Assembly: GCA_041165405.1 (NCBI GenBank)
Contig: JBEANL010000005.1
Coordinates: 14,033-78,032 of the forward strand
Source: Methylopumilus sp009926035
GTDB lineage: Bacteria; Pseudomonadota; Gammaproteobacteria; Burkholderiales; Methylophilaceae
Direction: 5' to 3'
Length of the DNA: 64,000 bases
Within the stretch, counting starts at the first letter, position 1, and the number at the start of each line of letters is the position of its first letter. The notes below the pieces were generated by a model. That model made no database searches, was not told the origin of the DNA, and saw only the letters and a program-made list of their open reading frames with translations. Positions 51,754-60,545 of the stretch are shown piece after piece. A program made the translations under genes and the position numbers.

Positions 51754-52227
51754 ATGAATTTAGAAAAAGAACAAAATGTTTTATTTGAATTAATAGCAAT
51801 TATTATTGGGGCAATTGTAGGGGGAATTTTATTCATTTCATTCTTAACTTATGATTTTAAGAGTGATGCTAGTTCTAATGTTATGGTAGAGAGTAAAATT
51901 AAAGAAAATATTCAGCCCGTTGCAAAAGTAGAATTGGCTCAAGCAGTTGCAGAAGGTTCTGCGTCAGCTGGGAAATCAGGCGAAGAAGTATATAAAGCGG
52001 TTTGTTCAATGTGCCATCAAGCAGGTATATTAAATGCCCCAAAACTTGGCGATACTCAAGCTTGGGCATCAAGAATTTCTCAAGGCTATGAAACGCTTGT
52101 GCAACATGCTATCAAGGGCATTCGCTCTATGCCTGCAAAAGGTGGTAATGCATCCTTATCTGATGCTGAAGTTGCAGGAGCAGTTTTATACATGACAAAT
52201 TCGTCAGGTGCTAGTTTTAAAAAATAG
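51754..52227 (+). CDS. Membrane-anchored cytochrome c5-like protein
   Basis: 157 residues: a membrane helix (about 10-32), an Ala/Val/Lys-rich linker, and a cytochrome c5 type domain with CSMCHQAG (Cys84, Cys87, His88), APKLGDTQAWASRI, GIRSMPAKGGNASLSDAEV with the Met ligand, and AVLYM. It likely carries electrons to the oxidase while tethered in the membrane. In many Betaproteobacteria a sco gene stands after ctaB; here this cytochrome takes that place. Confidence 0.88.
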   Translation: MNLEKEQNVLFELIAIIIGAIVGGILFISFLTYDFKSDASSNVMVESKIKENIQPVAKVELAQAVAEGSASAGKSGEEVYKAVCSMCHQAGILNAPKLGDTQAWASRISQGYETLVQHAIKGIRSMPAKGGNASLSDAEVAGAVLYMTNSSGASFKK

Positions 52228-52233
52228 TCATTC

Positions 52234-53046
52234 ATGGCAATTTATGCAATTGGTGATATTCAAGGTTGCTATTATTCTTTTTTAACCCTATTAAAAAAAA
52301 TAAAGTTTAAGCGAGGTAGAGATCAACTTTGGCTTGTTGGTGACTTAATTAATCGTGGTAATGGTTCATTACAAGTTTTAAGATGGTGCTATAAAAATAA
52401 ATCTTCAGTGACAGCTGTTTTAGGCAATCATGATCTTCATGCCTTAGCTATTAAATATAAGGTTATCGAGCCAGACGATGAAGATACTTTATCACGCCTT
52501 CTTAAAGCAAAAGATTCAGATATTCTTTTTAAATGGTTAAGGTCACTCCCATTAGTTCATTACGAAAAAAAGCATTTAATGGTGCATGCGGGACTCTTGC
52601 CTCAATGGACTGTCAAAGATGCCATCAAATTATCAAAAGAAGTCAGCGCTCAACTTCGCAGTAAAAAATATATAGAATTTTTAGCTTCCATGTATGGTAA
52701 TAAGCCAGATAAATGGTCGAACACTTTAAATAAAAATGGTAAAGCCAGAATCGTCATTAATGCCACCACTAGATTAAGGGCTTTAACTTCAACCGGAGCT
52801 ATTGATTTTACTTACAAGGGCGAACTAAAAAATATGCCCAAAAAATTAAAAGCTTGGTTTGACTTCCCTAAGAGAAAAACTAAGGACAGTACGATTATTT
52901 TCGGCCATTGGTCGGCTCTTGGTCTTGTGACAAGAGGAGATGTTTTTGCAATTGATACAGGCTGTGTTTGGGGGAGAACTTTAACAGCCTTAAGGCTTGA
53001 TGACAAATCAGTATTTTCTGTAAAAACCAATTCAAAAGATATTTAG
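52234..53046 (+). CDS. apaH: Bis(5'-nucleosyl)-tetraphosphatase, symmetrical
   Basis: Hydrolyses Ap4A to two ADP, removing stress alarmones and Np4 RNA caps. 270 residues, metallophosphoesterase motifs GDIQGC (7-12), GDLINRG near 35, GNHDLH near 67, HAGLLPQW near 125 and FGHWSALG near 225. The gene ends at 53046 and the convergent kinase gene ends at 53047, with no spacer. Confidence 0.95.
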   Translation: MAIYAIGDIQGCYYSFLTLLKKIKFKRGRDQLWLVGDLINRGNGSLQVLRWCYKNKSSVTAVLGNHDLHALAIKYKVIEPDDEDTLSRLLKAKDSDILFKWLRSLPLVHYEKKHLMVHAGLLPQWTVKDAIKLSKEVSAQLRSKKYIEFLASMYGNKPDKWSNTLNKNGKARIVINATTRLRALTSTGAIDFTYKGELKNMPKKLKAWFDFPKRKTKDSTIIFGHWSALGLVTRGDVFAIDTGCVWGRTLTALRLDDKSVFSVKTNSKDI

Positions 53047-53982
53047 TTAGCCATTCTCTTCAATTAACTTTTTTTTATAAAGTGTTTCAATATCATTTCG
53101 AGTTGGACGATGATTTTGTCCGCCTTGATATTGAATTTTAATAGATCCCATCACAGAGGCTAATCGACCTATAGATTGCCAATCCCATTTTTTAGAAATT
53201 CCATAAAGTAAGCCTGCGCGATAAGCATCACCACATCCGGTAGGATCAACAGGCACTTCAACTTTAATAGAGTCGATCTTATATATTTTGTTATCAGCAT
53301 AAATGACAGAACCGTCAGCACCCATGGTGACAATTAATGCCTCTACTTTTTTAGAAATTTCTTCTATAGAAAGAGAGGTTTTCTCAGACAAAAGAGTAGC
53401 TTCGTAATCATTCATCGCAATATAAGTAGCATCATCAATAAATTCTAAAAGTTCTTCGCGATTAAACATAGGCAGGCCTTGTCCAGGATCAAACATAAAA
53501 GGAATGTTAAGTGACTTACATTCTTTAGCATGATTCATCATGCCATCTTTGCCATCTGGAGCAATAATTGCCAAGCACACACCTTTAGTTTCTTTAATTT
53601 TATTCTGATGAGATTCCACCATAGCGCCCGGATGAAAGGCAGTGATTTGATTGTCACTGAGATCCGTTGTGATGTATGCCTGAGCTGTATAGAGAGTTTT
53701 GATTTCCTTGATATGCTTAGTATTAATTTTATTTTGATTGAGCCAGTCAAAATAAATTGAAAAATCGCTACCTACTGTTGCCATGACAAGAGGATTCTCA
53801 TCAAGAAGTTTAAGGTTATACGCTATATTTCCTGCAGTTCCACCAAACTCTTTTCTAAGTTCTGGTACATAAAAAGCCACACTTAATTTATGAATGCTTT
53901 CAGGCAGGATATGATTTTTAAATTGGTCTTTGAATACCATGATGGTATCAAAAGCCAATGAGCCACAAACTAATATGCTCAT
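53047..53982 (-). CDS. PfkB-family carbohydrate/nucleoside kinase
   Basis: 311 residues of the ribokinase fold: N-terminal GSLAFDTIMVF, FGGTAGNIAYNL near residue 42, and the catalytic signature DPTGCGDAYRAGLLYG around residue 237 with the Asp base. The group with FGGTAGNIAYNL and the DPTGCGDAYR motif is usually annotated as adenosine-kinase-like, but substrate choice cannot be read. It overlaps hemJ by 4 bases (hemJ upstream), so both are co-transcribed. Confidence 0.85.
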   Translation of the reverse strand: MSILVCGSLAFDTIMVFKDQFKNHILPESIHKLSVAFYVPELRKEFGGTAGNIAYNLKLLDENPLVMATVGSDFSIYFDWLNQNKINTKHIKEIKTLYTAQAYITTDLSDNQITAFHPGAMVESHQNKIKETKGVCLAIIAPDGKDGMMNHAKECKSLNIPFMFDPGQGLPMFNREELLEFIDDATYIAMNDYEATLLSEKTSLSIEEISKKVEALIVTMGADGSVIYADNKIYKIDSIKVEVPVDPTGCGDAYRAGLLYGISKKWDWQSIGRLASVMGSIKIQYQGGQNHRPTRNDIETLYKKKLIEENG

Positions 53983-54392
53983 ACTGGTTTAAATTCGACT
54001 AGGTAAATTATCGCAATAAGGCCTAATACAGGCACTTCATTAAACCATCGAAAATAGATATGAGTATACTTGTTTTTATTATTTTTAAAATCAACAAGAT
54101 GTTTAAAGCATAGATAATGATAAATGAGCAACAAAATGACGAGACCTACTTTAAATTCAAGCCATCGCTCAGTAATACCGTAGAGATTCCAGAGCCACCC
54201 CCCAAAAAATATGGTTAAGAAAGCTCCTGGTGTCATGATGCCAAAAAAAAGCTTTCTTTCCATAATGATGAATCTTTCATGACTAATTTTATCTTTACTC
54301 ATGGCGTGATAAACAAAGAGTCTTGGTAAATAAAAAAGGCCAGCAAACCAGGTCACCATAAATACAATATGTAAGGTTTTTATCCAGAGCAT
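53979..54392 (-). CDS. hemJ: Protoporphyrinogen IX oxidase HemJ
   Basis: 137-residue membrane protein with four helices, starting MLWIKTLHIVFMVTWFAGLFYLPRL, with conserved His in the first helix, RLFVYH, and LEFKVGLVILLLIYHY in the third. This is the HemJ (CopD-like, UPF0093) family, which oxidises protoporphyrinogen IX in bacteria that lack HemG and HemY. It completes the heme route with HemF at 10 kb. A 203-base gap separates it from the divergent FAD/Fe-S oxidase. Confidence 0.87.
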   Translation of the reverse strand: MLWIKTLHIVFMVTWFAGLFYLPRLFVYHAMSKDKISHERFIIMERKLFFGIMTPGAFLTIFFGGWLWNLYGITERWLEFKVGLVILLLIYHYLCFKHLVDFKNNKNKYTHIYFRWFNEVPVLGLIAIIYLVEFKPV

Positions 54393-54521
54393 TTGGCTAA
54401 TTTTGAGGAATTAATCTGAACTTTATTAACGTCATTAGGTTCATAAAATGTATAAGAAAAAGGTTCTTTAAACCGAGTAAATCGAGATCTTATTTTAACT
54501 GAATTTTTTACCTAAAGTTCA

Positions 54522-54538
54522 ATAACCCTATGGGTTAT
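54522..54538. promoter_or_regulatory. Palindrome upstream of the FAD/Fe-S oxidase gene
   Basis: ATAACCC (54522-54528), TAT, GGGTTAT (54532-54538): a perfect 7-3-7 palindrome 58 bases before the ATG. A second inverted repeat TAGCA-N4-TGCTA follows at 54547-54560. Possible operators in the 54393-54595 divergent region; no T-tract. Confidence 0.4.
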
Positions 54539-54595
54539 AACGTTGTTAGCAATTCTGCTACATGTTATGCTCATGATTATATTAAATATATTTAA

Positions 54596-57500
54596 ATGAA
54601 CGCCCCAACACTCAAATCTATTTTTAAAACGCAACCATTTCCAATCAATCGATTGCGTGAAATACCGTATAACTATACTTCGTTTTCAGACCGAGAAATC
54701 GTCATTCGATTCTTAGGTGAAAATATCTGGAACATCTTAAATGAATTACGAGACGAGAGAAAAACAGGCCGATCCGCGCGAATGCTTTTCGAAGTGCTAG
54801 GTGATTTGTGGGTGGTTAATAGAAATCCTTATCTTCAAGACGATCTCCTAGAGAATCCAAAGCGACTTAAAGCATTAGTAGATGCTATGTATCACCGTAT
54901 TCATTCCATTGAAGAGCGGAGCTCTGGAAATGCGAAAGTTATGGAACTCGCTGAGGCGGCTAATAAGGCAGTTAAGACTTTCGAAAGCGATTTTAAGTTA
55001 GTTAAAAAGCTTAGAAGAAAAATTTTTTCTAAATTAAAAAAACTCACCAAAAAAGATAATATTCAATTTGATGGTTTAGCAAGAGTATCTCATGTGACTG
55101 ATGCAACAGATTGGAGAGTTGAATATCCATTTGTTGTGATAAACCCAGACCATGAAGAAGAAATAGCTCATATTGTAAAAGCATGTATTGATCTTGAATT
55201 AACCATTATCCCTAGAGGGGGCGGTACCGGCTATACTGGAGGCGCTATTCCACTTACTCCATTTTCGGCAGTAATTAATACTGAAAAACTGGATGATATA
55301 AGTAACGTCGAATATCAAAATTTACCTGGCGTCAGCGAACGAGTGCCTGTAGTGAAATGTGGTGCTGGTGTTGTTACAAGACGTGCTATGGAAATGGCAA
55401 CAAATAACGGCCTTGAATTTGCTTGTGATCCAACATCTGCGGATGCATGTTGTATTGGCGGAAATATTGCGATGAATGCCGGTGGCAAGAAAGCGGTGCT
55501 TTGGGGAACGGCTTTAGATAATCTTGCCTCTTGGAAGATGGTTGACCCTGATGGTAATTGGGTTGAGATTGAGAGGCTGAATCACAATCTTGGCAAAATT
55601 CACGATGTAGATTTAGTGCGCTTTAAAATTAGCCGCTACAAACCTAATGGCAAAGATTTGATTGATGAACCAGAGATATTAGAAATTCCGGGAAGCAGTT
55701 TTAGAAAGATTGGATTAGGTAAAGATGTTACTGATAAATTTTTGAGTGGTCTTCCAGGCGTTCAAAAAGAAGGATGTGACGGACTTATCACATCTGGTAC
55801 TTTTATCCTTCATAAAATGCCTAAATACATAAGAACTGTATGCTTAGAATTTTTTGGAAATGTGTCCCATGCGGTTCCTGCAATTGTTGAAATCAAAGAT
55901 TATTTAGATCAATCCGATAGCACGCTCTTAGCTGGTCTAGAGCATATGGATGAGCGTTATATTAAAGCAGTTGGGTATAGCACTAAAGCTGCAAGACAAG
56001 AACGTCCTCGCATGGTCTTAATTGCTGATATTGCAAGTGATGATGAAGACGCTGTAGGGTTATCTGCTTCTCAAATTGTGCAGATTGCCAATTCGAGAGA
56101 TGGTGAAGGTTTTATAGCGGTATCTCCAGATGCACGAAAACGTTTCTGGCTTGATCGTGCAAGAACAGCAGCTATTGCAAAACATACTAATGCATTCAAG
56201 ATTAATGAAGATGTTGTTATTCCCCTTCCAAAGCTCGGCGAATATTCTGATGGTATTGAAAGAATTAATATTGAACTTTCAATTAAAAACAAATTAAAAC
56301 TTTTAGATGATTTAGAAACTTTTATTGAGCAAGATAAGTTTATCTATGAAGAAGAAGGTTTGAACTCAGACCCAGAGCTTAATCAAGTTAAGCAAAAAAT
56401 GAGTATAGATTTAATTCATGGATTGAGAGAAAAATGGGGCCAAATGCTTGATAATTTGGATAGCCCACTTTCAACACTTCTTGAAAGACATGATGATATT
56501 GAATACAAGTATGAAAATATTTTTAGAGCAATTCAGTCTTATGATTTACGAATTTCATGGAAGAAAGAACTCAAAGAGCCGCTCCATGAAATTTTTAGTG
56601 GAAGAGAATATCAAAGCTTCTTGCTTAAGTTGGATCAAATACATAAAAACACTTTGAAGGGTAGAGTATTTATAGCGCTTCATATGCATGCCGGAGACGG
56701 TAATGTTCATACTAATATCCCAGTGAACTCAGACGACTACCAAATGATGCAAGAGGCACATGAAGCGGTAGCAAGAGTAATGGCTTTAGCTAGAAGTCTT
56801 AATGGCGTTATTTCTGGTGAGCATGGCATTGGTATTACCAAAATGGAATTTTTAGACGAAAGCACAATTGAAGCATTTGAGAAATATAAAAATAAAGTAG
56901 ATCCTTTTGGACATTTTAATAAAGGGAAACTATTACCAGGATCTGGACTGGAAAATGCTTATACGCCAAGTTTTGGACTACTAGAACAAGAATCGATCAT
57001 TATGGAACAGTCTGCTATTGGAGAAATAGCAGATTCTATTAGTGATTGTTTGCGTTGTGGAAAGTGCAAGCCTGTATGCACAACACATGTCCCTCGTTCC
57101 AATTTGCTTTATAGTCCAAGAAATAAAATTTTAGCAACCTCACTTCTTATCGAAGCATTTCTTTATGAGGAGCAAACAAGGCGGGGCATTTCTATTAAAC
57201 ATTTTGATGAGTTCAATGATGTTGCTGATCATTGCACGGTCTGTCATAAATGCTTAAATCCCTGTCCTGTAGATATTGATTTCGGTGATGTTTCAATTGC
57301 AATGAGAAACTTTTTAAGAGAGCAAGGTAAGCGTCATTTTAGTCCAGGGACTGCATTGGCTATGAGTTACCTGAATATGAAAGATCCTGTCACCATTAAA
57401 ATTATGAGAACTTTGATGGTTGATTTTGGCTATAAAGCCCAACAGGCTGGACATAATTTATTGAAAAAACTGGGCGGAATTAATTTATTTAAAAATAATC

Positions 57501-58459
57501 CACCTTCAACAATTGGTAAAGCTCCAATCAAGTCTCAGATTGTTCATTTCTTAAATAGGCCTATGCCTAAAAATATGCCTACTAAAACTTCAAGGGCCCT
57601 CCTTGGCATTGAAGATGATAAAGTTGTGCCTGTGATTCGAAACTTACAAAAAATAAATGAAGATTCTGACGCAGTATTTTATTTCCCTGGATGTGGATCT
57701 GAAAGACTTTTTTCTCAGGTAGGATTAGCTACTCAAGCAATGTTATATGAAGTTGGTGCTATTACTGTTCTTCCTCCAGGTTATTTATGCTGCGGCTACC
57801 CACAAACATCATCTGGCAATCATGATAAAGGCCAAAAAATAACTTCAGATAATCGCGTTCAGTTTCATAGAGTAGCAAACACACTTAACTATTTAGATAT
57901 TAAAACAGTCATTGTGTCTTGCGGTACTTGCATGGACCAATTACAAAAATATGAATTTGAAAAAATATTTCCTGGTTGCAGATTATTAGATATCCATGAA
58001 TATCTCATGGAAAAAGGTGTAAAAATGGAAGGTGTATCAGGTACAAGATATATGTACCATGATCCTTGTCATAGCCCGATGAAAACATATGCACCTACTA
58101 AAGTTACTAATGTATTGATGAATACAAGTGTACCTTTAAATGATCGCTGCTGTGGGGAATCTGGAACCTTTGCTGTCGGTAGGCCAGATATTGCAACGCA
58201 AGTAAAAAAGAGAAAACAAGAAGAAATCGAAAAAGGTATTCAGAAAATGGGCATTGATCAACCAGGATCATTAGGGAAAGTCAAGATTCTTACTTCTTGC
58301 CCCTCTTGCTTACAGGGATTGGCTCGTTATGGCGAAGATACAAATACAACAGCTGATTACATAGTAGTTGAATTGGCGAAGAACTTATTAGGCGCTAATT
58401 GGATGCAAAACTACGTAGAGAGCTCAACCAAAGGTGGGATTGAAAAAATACTTTTATAG
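54596..58459 (+). CDS. DUF3683 FAD-linked oxidase / Fe-S / CCG-domain fusion (D-2-hydroxyacid dehydrogenase-like)
   Basis: 1287 residues in one chain. DUF3683 N-terminal region (about 1-165); FAD-binding type 4 domain with PRGGGTGYTGGAIPLTPF near 206; FAD-oxidase C-terminal domain with HMHAGDGNVHTNIP near 697 and GEHGIGITKMEF; two 4Fe-4S motifs CLRCGKCKPVC (about 816) and CTVCHKCLNPCP (about 880); a CCG domain pair with CCGYPQ (about 1064), CGTCMDQL, CCGESGTF (about 1184) and CPSCLQGL. It combines the GlcD/Dld, GlpC and LldE-like parts found as separate subunits elsewhere. Probable membrane-associated respiratory dehydrogenase for D-lactate or a related 2-hydroxyacid; substrate inferred only. 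Confidence 0.85.
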   Translation: MNAPTLKSIFKTQPFPINRLREIPYNYTSFSDREIVIRFLGENIWNILNELRDERKTGRSARMLFEVLGDLWVVNRNPYLQDDLLENPKRLKALVDAMYHRIHSIEERSSGNAKVMELAEAANKAVKTFESDFKLVKKLRRKIFSKLKKLTKKDNIQFDGLARVSHVTDATDWRVEYPFVVINPDHEEEIAHIVKACIDLELTIIPRGGGTGYTGGAIPLTPFSAVINTEKLDDISNVEYQNLPGVSERVPVVKCGAGVVTRRAMEMATNNGLEFACDPTSADACCIGGNIAMNAGGKKAVLWGTALDNLASWKMVDPDGNWVEIERLNHNLGKIHDVDLVRFKISRYKPNGKDLIDEPEILEIPGSSFRKIGLGKDVTDKFLSGLPGVQKEGCDGLITSGTFILHKMPKYIRTVCLEFFGNVSHAVPAIVEIKDYLDQSDSTLLAGLEHMDERYIKAVGYSTKAARQERPRMVLIADIASDDEDAVGLSASQIVQIANSRDGEGFIAVSPDARKRFWLDRARTAAIAKHTNAFKINEDVVIPLPKLGEYSDGIERINIELSIKNKLKLLDDLETFIEQDKFIYEEEGLNSDPELNQVKQKMSIDLIHGLREKWGQMLDNLDSPLSTLLERHDDIEYKYENIFRAIQSYDLRISWKKELKEPLHEIFSGREYQSFLLKLDQIHKNTLKGRVFIALHMHAGDGNVHTNIPVNSDDYQMMQEAHEAVARVMALARSLNGVISGEHGIGITKMEFLDESTIEAFEKYKNKVDPFGHFNKGKLLPGSGLENAYTPSFGLLEQESIIMEQSAIGEIADSISDCLRCGKCKPVCTTHVPRSNLLYSPRNKILATSLLIEAFLYEEQTRRGISIKHFDEFNDVADHCTVCHKCLNPCPVDIDFGDVSIAMRNFLREQGKRHFSPGTALAMSYLNMKDPVTIKIMRTLMVDFGYKAQQAGHNLLKKLGGINLFKNNPPSTIGKAPIKSQIVHFLNRPMPKNMPTKTSRALLGIEDDKVVPVIRNLQKINEDSDAVFYFPGCGSERLFSQVGLATQAMLYEVGAITVLPPGYLCCGYPQTSSGNHDKGQKITSDNRVQFHRVANTLNYLDIKTVIVSCGTCMDQLQKYEFEKIFPGCRLLDIHEYLMEKGVKMEGVSGTRYMYHDPCHSPMKTYAPTKVTNVLMNTSVPLNDRCCGESGTFAVGRPDIATQVKKRKQEEIEKGIQKMGIDQPGSLGKVKILTSCPSCLQGLARYGEDTNTTADYIVVELAKNLLGANWMQNYVESSTKGGIEKILL

Positions 58460-58462
58460 CTT

Positions 58463-59176
58463 CTAAATCGGAATTAATAGACCGGTAGCTACATTTTGAA
58501 TAATTCTTGTAATGCTTCGCTCCATTTTTTCTGAGAGCGTAAAAGCAAGAAAATCTGTTCTACCAATAATTTTTCCAAACTCTCGTTCAAAAGATAAGTT
58601 ATTTTCTTTTTCGGTTAATTCATTTGCAAGTAGAAAAGGTTTGCCAGAGCTATTTTTAGTATTAGATAATTTCCAAGCAGCCGTTTCAATGTTGCGAGAT
58701 GCATTGTATAAAAGCTGAGGATCAACTGAGTCAAATAAATAGAATTCTTTTTTTCCTCCATGAGCTTTTATAAGCATTGTGTAAATACCCACAATAAAAG
58801 GGAGCACACGATCACCTTTGTAATCTTCGTTAAACGTGAGGTAGATCGCATCAGTACCTTGAGCATTATTTAGAGTTTCAAAATTCCAGTTGTGATTGCC
58901 ATTAAATACCCAGTTGACCATTTTTTCTGCATTATCTGAGGTGCTTTTCTTTAACTCCGAAGGATTTCTTTTATAGAGCTTAATCATAAGCATTCTTAAG
59001 CTTTGGATATTCTCTCTAATTTCATGATCAGCCATGCGATCAAAATCAGTTTTTCCAAGTTGGTTTGCAGATTGTCTATCTGGTTCCACTATTTCTTTGG
59101 CATTTGAATTTTGAATCAAAAAGCAAATCGATAATAAGAGATAAAAAAATATGCAATAAAGTTTATTCTTTTTCAT
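58463..59176 (-). CDS. Exported protein of unknown function
   Basis: 237 residues with a signal peptide (MKKNKLYCIFFYLLLSICFL, then IQNSNA). The mature protein is mainly polar and looks helical: REILMIKLYKR-like segment around 60-70 (seen as RMLMIKLYKRNPSEL), GTDAIYLTFNEDYKGDRVLPFIVGIYTML around 108-136, and a C-terminal RITRIIQNVATGLLIPI. The block YKGDRVLPFIVGIYTML looks conserved-family-like but I cannot name it. It lies directly after phoR (gap none), so it is probably the third gene of the phoBR transcript, hinting at an envelope or phosphate-related role. Confidence 0.68.
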   Translation of the reverse strand: MKKNKLYCIFFYLLLSICFLIQNSNAKEIVEPDRQSANQLGKTDFDRMADHEIRENIQSLRMLMIKLYKRNPSELKKSTSDNAEKMVNWVFNGNHNWNFETLNNAQGTDAIYLTFNEDYKGDRVLPFIVGIYTMLIKAHGGKKEFYLFDSVDPQLLYNASRNIETAAWKLSNTKNSSGKPFLLANELTEKENNLSFEREFGKIIGRTDFLAFTLSEKMERSITRIIQNVATGLLIPI

Positions 59177-60478
59177 TTATTTTTTTAGAGATAATCTCTC
59201 TTGAGGGAAAGTTATTTTAAATTGACTACCTTTGCCTATTTGACTAGTAATTTCTATTTGAGCTTGATGTCGAATACAGACATGCTTAACAATAGACAAT
59301 CCTAATCCAGTGCCACCCGAATTTCTACTTCGATCAGCATCTATTCTGAAGAAGCGCTCTGTAAGCCTTGGAATTAATTTTTCATCAATACCTATACCTG
59401 AGTCTTGCACTTCAAAAAAAGGTTTTTGATCTTTAATATCCCATATTACAAGAATACTACCGCCCTCTTTGGTATAGCGTATTGCATTGCTAACAAGGTT
59501 AAGAAAGGCGCCATAAATTTCTTTTTCATAACCTAATAAAGTAATATTTTTATTGATAGACATTTTAATTTTATGTAATTTTCCAGATACCAAATCAGAA
59601 TCCTTTTTTAGCTTTTTGAATAGCTCAGCCATGTCTATTTCTTTTTTTTCTGCAGGCGCTGCGTTAGATTCTATGGATGAAAGTTGAAGTAGATCTTCTA
59701 CTAATTTTTTCATTCGATCTGACTGCTCAAGCATCATTTGCAGATAGAGGCGCGTTTTTGTATTAAATTCATTTTTCATATCAGAAAGTGTTTCTAAAAA
59801 TCCAACAATGACAGTCAATGGTGTTTTTAATTCATGTGAAACGTTTGCAATAAAATCACGTTTAATAGAATCATTTTTTTCAATTTGTGTAATGTCTCGA
59901 CAGATAAGAAGTTTTTGACTAACACCAAAGGGAACTAGAAGTATTTCGAATGATCTGCCTGTATTTCGCCAAGAAATTAATTTAAGCGTACCCTCGTATT
60001 TGTTGTCATTGAGGTATTCAGTAAAACTCGTTTCACGTAATAAGTAATTAATAGGTTGATTGATATCTTTGGCTAGATGAATACCAAGCATTTTTTCAGA
60101 AGGTTTGTTGCACCATTCAATTTCATTATTTTGATTTAATGCAATAATGCCGTCAGGTATGGCTTCTGCAGCTGTCATAAATCTACCTAGCGTCGTCGTT
60201 AGCTCAGATTTACTCCTTTTTTGTTTTCTGTATTCTCGATAGAGTGTCGCAAAAATCTCCTCCCATATGCCTGATCCATTAGGAATAGTTGATAAATTTG
60301 GACTTTTAAGCCATCTGTTTAGACGATAAATCCAATAAACATGAGAAAGTAAATAAACAAAGATGCATGAGATGAAAAAAAATAAAGCAACTTCTAAGCT
60401 TTTAAACCCCCAAAGTATAAGAGATAAAAAAGATACAAATAATAAAACCCAAAAAGTATTCCAACGGATATCTTGCAA
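59177..60478 (-). CDS. phoR: Phosphate regulon sensor histidine kinase PhoR
   Basis: 433 residues: two N-terminal membrane helices (about 8-48), a PAS-like domain with GIIALNQNNEIEWCNKPSEKMLG, HisKA with the phospho-accepting His in NVSHELKTPLTVIVGFLETL (around residue 215), and an HATPase domain with NLVSNAIRYTKEGG, DSGIGIDEKLIPRLTERFF and GGTGLGLSIVKH. The frame starts with TTG at 60478; no in-frame ATG precedes the first helix. It follows phoB after a 67-base spacer that carries two small inverted repeats. Confidence 0.93.
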   Translation of the reverse strand: MQDIRWNTFWVLLFVSFLSLILWGFKSLEVALFFFISCIFVYLLSHVYWIYRLNRWLKSPNLSTIPNGSGIWEEIFATLYREYRKQKRSKSELTTTLGRFMTAAEAIPDGIIALNQNNEIEWCNKPSEKMLGIHLAKDINQPINYLLRETSFTEYLNDNKYEGTLKLISWRNTGRSFEILLVPFGVSQKLLICRDITQIEKNDSIKRDFIANVSHELKTPLTVIVGFLETLSDMKNEFNTKTRLYLQMMLEQSDRMKKLVEDLLQLSSIESNAAPAEKKEIDMAELFKKLKKDSDLVSGKLHKIKMSINKNITLLGYEKEIYGAFLNLVSNAIRYTKEGGSILVIWDIKDQKPFFEVQDSGIGIDEKLIPRLTERFFRIDADRSRNSGGTGLGLSIVKHVCIRHQAQIEITSQIGKGSQFKITFPQERLSLKK

Positions 60479-60545
60479 TGTTTTTTCTCGTTAAAAACGT
60501 ACGAGTATTATAGCGAGTAATACTTGAATGTGATCTAGGTAAATT

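Noticed and set aside
60487..60524. Two small inverted repeats (CTCGT/ACGAG and AGTATTA/TAATACT) between phoB and phoR
   Set aside because: They may shape the message, but they share bases, have no T-tract in the right direction, and I see nothing that separates them from chance.
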